A stretch of 64,000 nucleotides of DNA from Chionoecetes opilio (lineage: Eukaryota > Arthropoda > Malacostraca > Decapoda > Majidae): the NCBI GenBank assembly GCA_016584305.1, contig JACEEZ010020019.1:283368-347367 (forward strand), read 5' to 3'. Under the pieces are notes generated by a model. That model did not search any database and was not told the origin of the DNA. It saw only the letters and a program-made list of their open reading frames with translations. Shown here piece after piece: positions 35,160 to 46,800 of this stretch. Position 1 is the first letter of the stretch. Each line of letters opens with the position of its first letter. The translations under genes and the position numbers were made by a program.

Positions 35160-35570
35160 ACTGCCATTTTAACTACTGTAGGGTCTGAGTTAATATCACT
35201 GTTAGGACAAAGAGCGATGTTATAAATAGATTGTTTACATTTCCTACAAGTTCGTAATTTTATAGGGCATCCATTTAAAGCATGTTTACCACGGAGACAG
35301 GTTAGGCAATTACCAAGGCTCATTGACCTTTCAACTCTCGTGGAACAATCTGAATAGATATTACATGTGGAGGGTGGATGTTCCCCCTCACATAAGACAC
35401 AATTTATTCTTCATACTTCACTAGAAGTAGCCCTGGATATAGGGATTGTATCTTCTATTTGAGTAGGTCTTAGTGGTTTACTGGTAAGATGAGTAGTTTG
35501 AATCTTAATTACAGGCTGTTTGATTTGCGTAATTTCAACAGGCGCGGGATAAATACCCACTAACGAGGGA
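35160..35570 (-). pseudogene. BEL gag C-terminal zinc-knuckle region
   Basis: In the minus-strand reading between gag and protease, Cys-rich blocks (CVLCEGEHPPSTC, CLTCLRGKHALNGC, CRKCKQS) resemble BEL zinc knuckles. There is a frame change near 35415. Confidence 0.55.
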
Positions 35571-35573
35571 TCT

Positions 35574-37254
35574 TTAAACTCTTAAGGGTGGCTGATATAG
35601 CTGATTACCCTTAGGTGTAACAATCTCTATCTCCCTGTGGGGCAGTTCCTGCTCTATACCTTGCATATGTTTGCATTCCTGCAATAATCCCTCTTCTATC
35701 TGTTTGACCGTGAAGTAATTACTATTGTACCTCTGATTTAAACGATCACGCATCCTGGTTGGTAATTTCCTCCATATCATAGTACTGACCATCCAGTCTG
35801 ACTCAAACAATGATTTATGAGCTTCAATTGCTCTTAGGGTGCAGTTCAAAGATACTCTGAAATCTTCCAATTCCTTTAAATTATGATTAGGACTTGGTAG
35901 ATCCATAAACCTGCAAAATAGGTTCTTAAGAACTAAGTCTATATCCTCAAAATTCTCCTTGAGAATCTTGAGCGCCACATTATAATTGGCATTTTCAACT
36001 GTTAATTCCTTTACCAGCAAATATGCTTTACCTCTCAACTAACCCAACAAATAAGTTAATTTATGCACCTCTGTTAAGTCAGCTCTATCATCAATAAATT
36101 TGAACATCCCAGAACGAGGACCAATTTTCTCCTGAGAACTGGGGTAATGACAAGTCTGGTAATTTAATTTGGGGTAAAGAGGCTTTAGCTGTTGATGGAA
36201 TATGAGCACACTCCAGTAATCCCTCATATTCAATTACACACAACCCTCGTTTTCCCGGACTATTAGGGGGGAGCACTGGTCCGGGAACCGCAAACGTCCG
36301 GGAATCGCAACAGTCCGAGGCCATTACCCACCCCCGGACTTTTATCCTACTCTAGTATTTACTGTCCGGCAACCGCCAATATCAACTACCCCACCACGGA
36401 CTTTTACATCACTTTGTTGTTATTGTTTAGGGCTGTGAGGATCCCTTGGGGAACACTATGAGCCCTGGTGATGTCCTATGATGCTATCACAGGCGCTGTA
36501 CTTGACCTGTCTTCCTCAGAAAGGCACAGGTGAGGCGGATGACAGCGTGTTGCCGTGAGGGGTGGACGCCAGCAGAGTGGGCAGGTCACAGGTGGCGACG
36601 TTCAGGGTGAGGAGTTGGAGAGTGTAGCACTACACGGTGGGAGTGGAAGCGTGGACACTGCAGCAGAAAGTGTTCAATAGTCTCAAGAGACATTCCTGCA
36701 CCAGGGGTAGTGGGGGTCAGGGGACTGACGGAGGCGGTGCAGGTGAACCGTGAGTGTCGTGCAACCAAATGTAAACAATACGACCGCTGAGCATGCTGCC
36801 ACCTGGCGGGAGGCGCGGACACTGACCAGGGGTGACAGGAGACGCTCGGACCGCCGGTCAACTTTGTCTATTTACGGACTGGACCAGGCATTTGTCCGGG
36901 ACTCTGACATATCCCCGGACCTCGGATTTTGACCGGCAAATCCGATATCTGGGAAAGGGAGGTCCGGGAAAACGAGGGTATTGTGTACTTTATCGAGATA
37001 TCTTTCACACTAGTGTTCATAATTGGTCACGCAATTTTGAATTAATTTGTATTCCCAGCTTCTATTAATTGAACTTCATATAGGAAGTAAGCCTCCTCAT
37101 ATTTATCCCATTGCTCATTTAACAATGGTAGACCTGTCTTTAAATTTATATTATTATCAATAGGTATTGCCTTAATTGCGTCCTCACACTTATTATATAT
37201 CCGTGTGAGCATTGCTAATATAGCTGATAATGAATGCTTAGCTAATTCCGCCAT
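35574..37254 (-). pseudogene. BEL/Pao gag, interrupted by a Tigger-like element
   Basis: Starts at 37254 with MAELAKHSLSAILAMLTRIY, then WDKYEEAYFLYEVQLIEA. After the insertion (36237-36985) it resumes with LLECAHIPSTAKASLPQIKL and FSGENWSSFW, the DUF1759-type retro-gag core. It continues to MRGKAYLLVKELTVENANYN, LKNLFCRFMDLPSPNHNLKE and LPTRMRDRLNQRY. Frameshifts at the insertion and near 36040. Confidence 0.8.
36237..36985. mobile_element. Tigger-like element inserted in BEL gag
   Basis: The left end CACACAACCCTCGTTTTCCC and the complement of the right end CACAATACCCTCGTTTTCCC are inverted repeats, flanked by TA on both sides. The sub-terminal GGTCCGGGAACCGCAAACG style repeats are typical of pogo/Tigger families. 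The interior contains a minus-strand frame (36861-36586) with SLETIEHFLLQCPRFHSHR, which resembles the C-terminal tail of a LINE RT-type polyprotein. Confidence 0.75.
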
Positions 37255-37626
37255 GATTTAGTTAATAACTAAGTCAAATAAAATATTGAATGCAAGATTA
37301 CGTCACTAAAATAATTGTTAGTTGATAATTATAATTAATTATTATATCAAGTGGTGGAAGGGCCGTTGGCTTGGTCTGTCAAGACACATAGCCAGGCCTA
37401 TGACCAACCAACACTTAACTATTACCACTAACTAGTGCTACGTAACCTCTGATGTTATCTACTACCTAGCGTATGGTAGTTACACGGCTGTTGGCTCGTT
37501 CCCGACGCAGCAAAAGACCTCACCTACGCTCTCACACCCAGCTGTTGTGGTAGGTTTATTACTACGCTTCACAATGACCACTTTGAATTATATGAACACC
37601 AATATTCCTCACTGGGGGAACCATTT

Positions 37627-39252
37627 TGTAGAAATTATGTCACGAACACATATTTATTTGAAATCTTACCTATAGAAAACCCATTGTCTATCTCATCCCA
37701 ACACATTCCCCCAGCTAGTCAACTAACTAAGATACTTATCAGTGGATAGTAGGGTTGAATTGGGTTGTAGGCTTATCAATACTGCAATGTCTTGTTATTC
37801 GAAGTGGTCGCGCGTGATCGAGGCCGCAGGTGAAGGGCGGAGGCGGTGTGTTGGTTTTATCGAGGCATCGAGAGGGTTTTCACACCCAGTTAATTCACAA
37901 TGCGGCGAAATGTTATCACTTTGTTGTATTTAACACGTCCTATGGTTTAACTTAACACTTTGTCTACAAAGAGTCTATATACAATTATTCTCAATGTAAT
38001 CAGAGAAGATTAAAGAGAGATGTTACTCTCACAGAGGTCTGGAGTGGTACTGCCTCTGATTGCAGCCCAGCGTGCAGCGGCCACCACAAAATACACGTGT
38101 CACCTTTCGGTGGGCGGCGGGTGGACTGCCACAATTGGTGCTAATTATATAAGATGCAAATGGTTAATACCACTGGGAATGTTCATTTATAATATCCCAG
38201 TACTTATCATTTACTTCAATTACCTTAACTAATACCCATTACCATTACAACTATATATACATCCCTACGCACCCCTTATGATGAGCAGACATTACCTACC
38301 TCACAAAGGGGGGGGGGGGGGAAACAAAACCACTCAACCAATTAGAGAGAACTGAAACTCGAGAAATGCCAGTGGTCGCTGGCAGTTTTAACTCAAAGGT
38401 TGGTCTACTGTGTTTTGGCTCCGCGACTAATATTTTTCATAAATTAATTTCGCGATAAACATTGATGCACCGCATCTGAATACCAAAAAATATAGTTCTT
38501 CTGTTGTTCTACTAATTATATGGATGACATTCATTACGATGGAACGTTCTATAATAGCAATTTAATGCAAATTACTCGCCTCGAGTAGCAAAGCTTAATA
38601 TATTTTTAACATGTATATTGTGGCATGTAAAATTTGGGTGATGTTCACACTGTTTTCTAAGACAGTACTGCTGCGTCTGGCAAACGCTTGTCAAAATACA
38701 ATAAGCAATGCCTTGGAAAAACGAAGAATAAAGAATGCCGAAATCGGCTTGTTGCTGCGACAATGTAGGTTATAATTGTGGAGGCGACACGCCACGGCGG
38801 GGAGTGGTGGGCGGGGAGATTGTGGCGGGGAGATTGAATAAAAACATTGCCACTTCACGCGTCGATTCATTGCACTTCCAGGCTTTCTATCTGATTGATA
38901 CACAATAATAACAGGAAAATATGACTGCCTAGGTATAGATAACTTCTAAACATACGTTATTGACTATATAATATCATAGAGTAACATTTACCTCGCCTCC
39001 TCAACTATAACCTACTTGGTTATTTGGTTAAATGCATGTTTTAGACTCAGGCTTCTATACAATATACATATAGAAGAAAATCGTTCTTAAAATTATACTT
39101 TTGTGTTTTAAGTGCAGTGGAATAAGCCCATATTTTTCTTTCAAGTTGACCAACTTTTCACCAAATTGTGAGTTAAAACTGCCAGCGACCACTGGCATTT
39201 CGGAGTTGCAGTTCTCTCTAATTGAGAGGGTGGTTGGTGGATAATTTCCACA
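37627..39252 (-). repeat. BEL LTR (5' LTR on minus strand), with MITE inside
   Basis: Matches the 31410-33581 LTR; the 876-bp MITE is inserted 26 bp or so from its outer end. The sequence outside the MITE is about 740 bp. Confidence 0.85.
38344..39219. mobile_element. 876-bp TIR element with AATT target duplication
   Basis: The left TIR begins AGAGAGAACTG, continues AAATGCCAGTGGTCGCTGGC and AGTTTTAACTC. The right end is the complement of nearly the same ~48 bp. The empty site in the other LTR reads CAACCAATTGAGAGG; here AATT is present on both sides, so a 4-bp TSD is clear. Interior AT-rich, with no recognisable transposase; superfamily not assigned (4-bp duplications occur in Sola and a few others). 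Confidence 0.85.
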
Positions 39253-39257
39253 TATGG

Positions 39258-39858
39258 AAGAGAATGATACAAAAAATTCTCAAATAACTGGAGAAGAGAC
39301 AGTCACAATATAGCTCACATCTTTCCAAAGCTAAATGATAGACCTGCACTGAAATACAAAAAAATATCGGAAGATCAGCGCATGAATTGTATCCAAGTTG
39401 GAAGTAAAATGCCTTCAAAGAGATTGAAGCCTCCATAAACTATTCATTTAATTATCTAGAATTATGAGAATATACAAAATTACAGAAAGTAATACCAAAA
39501 TACAAAAAAGAAAGTATCAATCTATGCTGTTTATTATGTTTATTGCAAATATACCATTAAGTTTATGGCAAATTCTTTTATAGTAATCAGCAATGTGATG
39601 TGCCCTTCATATAATATATTGCAGCAGTATTTTTCTCCACCGAGGAGGGTCAGACTGACTGGTTAAGTAGTACACAAAAATATAGAGGTTATACATGTAA
39701 AAACTATCTTAGCAGTGCAAATGGAGTCCTGAGAAAGTGGGAAAACAAAAAGCTTCATCCTCTAAACCTCGAGAAAGCTCACAGGCTTAGAGGATGAAGC
39801 TAATAAAGTTAACTGATGAACCTGCAGAAAAATAATTGTTGATTATCTTGTGTTGCAG
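39258..39858. other. non-coding, upstream part of UBAC2 intron 1 (inferred)
   Basis: AT-rich, ends in the exon 2 acceptor CTTGTGTTGCAG. A short inverted repeat, AAGCTTCATCCTCTAA / TTAGAGGATGAAGCT, lies at 39751-39800. No exon 1 was recognised. Confidence 0.45.
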
Positions 39859-39989
39859 ACAAAGCACCAGTGAGCAAAGGGCTAATGGGATGCATGTTCC
39901 TCACTTGCACTGCCCTCAATGTGCCGTTGCTCGCACACCTCCGTAAATACCTCATCTGCAAGTTGCCAGATGTCTTCTTGAAGGGAGAG
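39859..39989 (+). CDS. UBAC2: UBAC2 exon 2
   Basis: Acceptor TGTTGCAG, donor GAG|GTCTGT. Begins with the last two bases of a codon (AC, Tyr if preceded by T), then 43 codons from KAPVSKG to LKGE. Covers the first hydrophobic stretch. Confidence 0.85.
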
Positions 39990-40812
39990 GTCTGTCATTA
40001 TATTACGTGGTATCATTATCTATACATTTTCAAGCAAAGAGAGAATGTTTTGCATGCAGAAACATTTATTTATACATTTTTCATCATTACTATTCATAAA
40101 TTGTTGAGATTATCATAATGATTCACCAGTTTTATAAAGTTAATCATAAATCTTATGGTGTACATTAGGAAATAAACATTATCTAAGATAAACTTTTTTC
40201 TCCTGCAGATTTGGCGAATAGCATCTGCAAAAATATCCTTTGTTGATACTAAGGATCTCGTATGTGGCTCTTTATTAATATATTATTTCAGGTGAGCCTA
40301 AGGACTGTTCGGTTATATCAATTCAACAAATGAATGGATAGTTAATTATTGTTGTTATAAAAAGTGAATAACTTATACATATGGCGCATCTATGTATTTT
40401 AAATATGCAGGTGTGGTCAGCTAAAATATAATGCAGCACTGTATATACAAAGCTTTCTAAAGACATTATTTTCATGTCACCACAGAGTATTTGAGCGAAG
40501 GTATGGGTCACACAAGTTTGCTTCCTTCCTTGTGGCCTCACAGGTTATCACCACAGTGTTGGAGGTTCTCACTATCCTCACCCTACAGTGGTTTGCCATT
40601 GACCTCCACTCAGGGGGCTTCCTTCCACCAGGGCCGTAAGTCTCCTTTTCCTGACCATGATAAGAGTAACAAATATGTAGTTCCATTATTCATTTACAGC
40701 ATTAGAGACTTGAAGCTTGAACCATGAAACCCTCTACTTGAGATGACTGTTTTTGTTTTAAAATTAGGTATATAAGAAAGTGAAGTCTCTCTCTCTCTCT
40801 CTCTCGCTCTCG

Positions 40813-40853
<41 letters not shown>

Positions 40854-43800
40854 TGTAGGCAAGTTCTAGTAATAATTAATTTAAACTTTACTTTCATCCC
40901 TCTCACCATTCATTCTGCTCACACCACAGGTAAATAATTTTCCACACCTTGTATTGTAGACTTATGACATTTATTCCACATCCAGTTCTCACATGCATAT
41001 GTTGTCAATACTTTAATGCTATTCCTGAGCGTTTTTACATCCTTAGTCACTGTTCTTTCTATCATCATGTGATAAGGATCCTATTACTTTTCTTCCTAGT
41101 AGGACTCAATCTTAAATGTCCCCTTCCATAATGCCAACTTTGTACACAATAGAGACCAGGTATTTGAATTAATTTACCTCTCCATTATCTCTATCCATCA
41201 TTATTTTCTGGTTTTCAACTCTTCTTCCTGTATCAATTTGGAATCGATTTCACTCTTTTCGCAATTACTTTTACTGTAATTTTGCCCACACTTTACTTTC
41301 AATTCTCTCCCCACACAAACAATATTGAAATTATTGATCCATTTTTTTTTTTTTTTTTTATGCTTCTCGTAGTACAATGTCATCCACAAACATTTAATAA
41401 AATCATATGTGCAAAGGGATAGATACTACATACCGCCAGAGTTTTTTATTTCCGATATTATTTCATAGATCTTGGAGATTGCTCATGATTATGCGAGTGG
41501 TTTTTCATAAGATTATTATGTACATACTCTTTTCATTCATTTTATGTTATTTTTGTGCCTAATAATGAGGTAACAAAATAGTTTGTGAAGTTTTGTTGCA
41601 CTTAATTATACAGTCAACCCTCAATTTAACGGACTAAAATGGAAGAGAAGTGATCCGTTAAAGCCGATTGTCTGTTAGTGTGAGGGTATTCAACCAAGAG
41701 TGTGAAAATATAGGAAAAACACAGGAAAAATTGTGAAATAAATGAGAAATAATCACAAACACAACCAGACCGTGTAGCTATGTTGGGAGGTAAACAGTGA
41801 CTGGCGCTACATCAGGGATTGGCACACTCGCCCGCGACTGTTCGGGACTGGTATTAGGAGAGGTAGTAAGTATCCAGGCTCGCTCATTACTGCTTGGTAT
41901 GCTATGAAATATCATTATTCTAGGTGAATGTAGACATATAATTGCATTGTAATGGCTATTATTCATACATATGAGTAAAGACATGAAAATACAAGCAAGG
42001 CGCTCATCCACGCCTGGCAGCGCGGCCGCAGAAGCAGCAGCATCATGAGACATAATAATTGGGGAGGCGGTAGCGGAGTGGTTAGCGTCTTCGACTGGCG
42101 TTCTCGGTGACCCGAGTTCGATCCCCGAAGAAAACCAAAACCTTTCTGCACCGTCGAGTGGCCTAAGAACACCAACATGCCCTGCCCATCAACTCTACCT
42201 TCGATTGCGAGTGCATCGGAGGACACAGGGGGGCGGCATGAGCCTCTTAATCACAGGCGTCACTATAAGAATCCTGCCTGCGCCACCACGGGCGAGGACC
42301 AACCATCACAGCCCTCAAATGAACCTCCAGAGCCTACCATCCGAGCCTCACCCCAAAATGAGATAAAATGGAAGAAAAAGTCTCCCGTAAAGTGATGAGT
42401 TATCCCTAAAATGTTTAAAGTGTTTTCTCTCACTGTCTGGCTAGTGAAAGTTAACAAATGATCACAACTAAAAGAAAAAGAAAAGAAAGAAAACTAAAGA
42501 AAGGGCTACAGAGTGGCAAAGAATGAGATATGTGTCAAGCTCGCCCCCCCCCCCGTTCCCAGGTCCGCTGTCATCGTGGGGGGGGCTTCGGGCCCGAGGA
42601 TTGGGGCCCGACGCCTAGGGGACGACCTCCTGGATGCTTCCTTGGCTTCAGGCCTCTGTCCTCGGTCTGACAAATGGTCTGACAAATTTTGCCTGGCCTT
42701 TCCTGTCTTCCTCCTTTTTCCCCTCCTTCCCTCTATCTCTCCTCTTGTACCTCCTCCTATCCCCCTTTCCTCCTAAGGTGTGAGAGCCGTGCTGATGGGA
42801 TATGAGGCTGGCTTCGGGTTAGTCACAAACGGCCTCAGGGTGCTACGTGCATGGTATACCCTTTGTATTTTTGCTCTTACCCCTCTTGGGGTTATGAGGG
42901 GCTGATCATTTATTTCCCCCTCTTTACTTAAGGCTCACCATGGCCAATGATAAAAACTTAACTCCTATAAAGGCTTTAGGGCCGGCCCTACTACCAAATG
43001 GCCCTACTGATCTCCCTGGTTTACCGACCCCTGCTCCTCTTTTGACTATGGCCCGAAATACTGATATGCCCGTACCCCAAATTCGACCCTCAGAGTCACT
43101 TAGTGCTCCTGAGCCCCCTAGCCAGATCAAGACTCCATCCTCAGCACCAGACGGCACTCCAGCCCACAAACCCACTACCTCTTCCATACCTTCTCAATCC
43201 TTGCCTCCCTGCTCTACCCCTCCAGAGCCCTCCTCTACCCTTCCTCCTCCCCAACCTTCTTTGTCCTCTTCCTCATCCTGTATAGCTACTCTTGCACTCT
43301 ACAACCCTTCTCCCTCCAGGAGACCTACAGTCCGCACGGTCACCTCTTCCTCACTCCCACGCACATCAACTTCTCACCCTCGCCCCTCCTTCGACACTCT
43401 TTTTGGTCCTGCCAAATGGGATCGTTTCTTCATCGTCCCTAGCGACGCCCCTCACTCTGCTTGCACCCTAAGTTTCCAGAAATGCCTCCATCGACAAGTC
43501 GGCATGGTTACATTCCGTACCCGCGCTGATTGGTCCCGCTTGGTGGTAGTTGACACTGAAGCCACTGCACTGCTCGACCTTAAAGACCTGGACGGCAACC
43601 CATTCTACATCACGCCCGACATTACTCTTAACACCTGCACTGGAACTGTTTCCATCCACCCGCATTCGTGCCCAGTCGATGACAAAGAATGGTCTGACTG
43701 CGCGTCTCCCCTCCTCGACCTTTGGGCAGAAATTTATGATGCCGTTGCAGTTTACTGCTACACCATCCCACCCCGGGGCTGCCAAAGGTACCCTACCAAC

Positions 43801-46800
43801 ATTGCCAAAAATCTCCTTCATAAGGCAATCGCTCCCTGATAGCCTTTATGTTGGCGGTGTACACTCGCCAGTTAAACCTTACCGCCCTAATCCTCGCCAG
43901 CGCCAGACATTCTGGCATTTTGGCCACCCTGCCAAGCACTGCCGATCCTCTGGCCGCTGCCCTCTTTGTGCTCAACCTGGCCATGCTCGTTCCACATGTC
44001 CTGCAACATCGCCCACATGTGCTCACTGTGGTGGTTCCCACAACGTCTTCTACAGGGGTTGCCCCAAGGAAGCTAGAGTACAAGGAAATCTGACTCCACA
44101 GTAAAGTTTGAAACCCGTACGGTGCTGCCATCTATGTCGAACACAGGGTGTCTCTCTAGCTTCCTTGGTGGCGATGGTGGTGGTACTTGCCTCGCCGCAA
44201 CCCAAAACCCTTGTGTTGCCTCAGAAAAATATTCATATTTCTTGGCTTTACTCATCTCTTACACAAGATAGGCCTATTTTGTTTGCATCAGTGAATCAGG
44301 CAGTGATTGTTCAACAACAACATACCATTCATAACTCAATAGGGTAAAAAATAAAGTCATGACTGACTATCACAGGAGTAGGCGAATTTTTAGGTTTTCA
44401 GTGCATTGAAATGTTGTACTCCTACCCGATATTACCAAGCTACCAGATGATATTTATGAAAGCTGAGCCTACCATCGTGTTCATAATACATTGCTGCATA
44501 TCATGAGCATAAAAAAGTTACACTAAGACTACACTAATATTAAGATAATTGAAGGAAAGTAAAAAAGTGTATAAACAGTTTTTCTTGCTTATTTTGCTTC
44601 AACTCGCTGTAACTCCATCAGTTTTGGTCGCATTCAATTTTCAAGCACTGTTTCAAAATCCTTATACTTTTCCGCTTCCTGTGGTATGTAGCACGTACCA
44701 ATAAGGAAAAGGGTAGGTGGTCAAAATGGCTAAGAATGTTAAACTGTTTCAAACTGGTACCGTGACTGGTGGAGCCTCTGATAGCTCTCCCGAGAACAGT
44801 CTCTCCTGTATAGGGAGCAATGCTCACCCGTCACTGTGCCAGTTTGCAGTAGTAGTTTAACTTTCTTAGCCATTTTGACCACCTACTCTTTTCCTTATTG
44901 GTACGTGCTACATACCACAGGAAGCGGAAACGTATAAGGATTTTGAAACTGTTCTTGAAAATTGAATGCGACCAAAACTGATGGAGTTACAGCGAGTTGA
45001 AGCAAAATAAGCAAGAAAAACTGTTTATACACTTTTTTACTTTCCTTCAATTATCTTAATATTAGTGTAGTCTTAGTGTAACTTTTTTATGCTCATGATA
45101 TGCAGCAATGTATTATGAACACGATGGTAGGCTCAGCTTTCATAAATATCATCTGGTAGTTTGGTAATATCGGGTAGGAGTACAACATTTCAATGCACTG
45201 AAAACCTAAAAATTCGCCTACTCCTGTGATAGTCAGTCATGACTTTATTTTTTACCCTATTGAGTTATGAATGGTATGTTGTTGTTGAACAATCACTGCC
45301 TGATTCACTGATGCAAACAAAATAGGCCTATCTTGTGTAAGAGATGAGTAAAGCCAAGAAATATGAATATTTTTCTGAGGCAACACAAGGGTTTTGGGTT
45401 GCGGCGAGGCAAGTACCACCACCATCGCCACCAAGGAAGCTAGAGAGACACCCTGTGTTCGACATAGATGGCAGCACCGTACGGGTTTCAAACTTTACTG
45501 TGGAGTCAGATTTCCTTGTACTCTAGCTTCCTTGGGTTGCCCTGTCTACCGCTTCGAATCAGAAGTGGCATCCATCAGATTTGAGAAGGGCTTAACTCTG
45601 AGGGAAGCCCGCCAAGAAGCTCGCCGCCTAGGCTTTTTGCCTACCCCCGTCTCCCAGCTTATTTCCAATCCCACTTTTCCGGATCCCCCTACTACAACCT
45701 CTCCTACCCTCTCTTTCCATGTTCCTCCTCCTCCCACTCCTCGTCCTTCCTTTGCTCCCCTTGCTTCCCCCATTCTCTCCATAAATAACCCCTTTGCCGT
45801 CCTCAATCCTGATACTCCGACCTCTACCCCTTCCTTGATCCCCACACCCCTTCCTCAAAGCTCCCCTCGGCCTACTCTTACCAGACGACCTAAACGTCCT
45901 TCCCCCCCACCCCCCAAGACGTCCCACTACCTCTCCCTCCTCCTTAGCTCCTCACACCCCACTTTCTACGTCTCCTACTAAGAAACCCTGTGCCTCCCAG
46001 GTTTCTCCTCCCGACTCTCCAGTTGAGACCATACCTATGATTGAAGAGTACCTCGCTCAGTCTCGAGACATGACCCCTCTGCCCTCTTCACAAACCGCCT
46101 CATCTTCCCCACCTTCTGTCTCAACCCTCACAGTCTCAGCTGAGATCCATCCTCTTCCCTCCCGTCTTCTGCCTACCCCTCTTCCTCCTGCCCTCCTGTT
46201 CCCACTCTTCCCCCCCTTCTCCATCATTCTCCCCACTCCACCCTTCTTCCCTTCCCTCTGATCACCCTATGTCCTTTCCCCATCTACTTCCTCTGCCCGC
46301 CCTACTGTTACGTCTGTTCTTAACTTACCCCTCCCTCCTGGTTGTACACTCGACTCCCTTTTGTCTCAACAACCTCCATCCCTGACCCCTTACCCCCCTG
46401 ACCCTACTACATCCGATCCCCCACCCGATACCCCGGACCCTACTGACCCCTCTACTCCCGACCCCCACTTGATACCCCAGATCCTCCTGACCCCTCTACT
46501 ACCGCTGCTATTCCAACCCTCATCACCCGATGACTTCTACACAATGTCTGTTCTCCAATGGAACATTCGCAGCTTCCGCTCCCACAGACAAGACCTTAGT
46601 CTCCTGATTTCCTGCTATGAACCTTAAGTTATCTGCCTCCAAGAAACTTTCCTCACTCAACCCCCTGTTCCAATTCCCAATTACCATTTTATTTCCTCTC
46701 CCCATTCTATTTCTTCCTCCTCTATCCTTGTCCACCAGAAAACGGCTCATATCTCCCCGAATGTTAACACTATAGGTTGAAGCTCCCAAACTCGGCAACC

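Larger units (their letters stand above)
31410..39252 (-). mobile_element. BEL/Pao LTR retrotransposon, degenerate
   Basis: Two ~740-bp LTRs (each interrupted) begin TGTAGAAATT and end GATAATTTCCACA on the plus strand. The outer flanks are TATGG on both sides (31405-31409 and 39253-39257), a 5-bp TSD as expected for BEL/Pao. Coding is on the minus strand: gag at 37254-35574, aspartic protease at 35119-34592, then the region before integrase and an integrase zinc-binding piece (34494-33861). A likely primer-binding site, TGGTTCCCCCAGTGAGGA, begins three bases past the minus-strand 5' LTR. The RT/RNase H block is absent, so the copy cannot move by itself. Confidence 0.85.

Noticed and set aside
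44108..44347. 79-codon ORF present in both arms of the foldback
   Set aside because: Duplicated only because the arms are identical; composition and lack of known motifs give no support for a gene.
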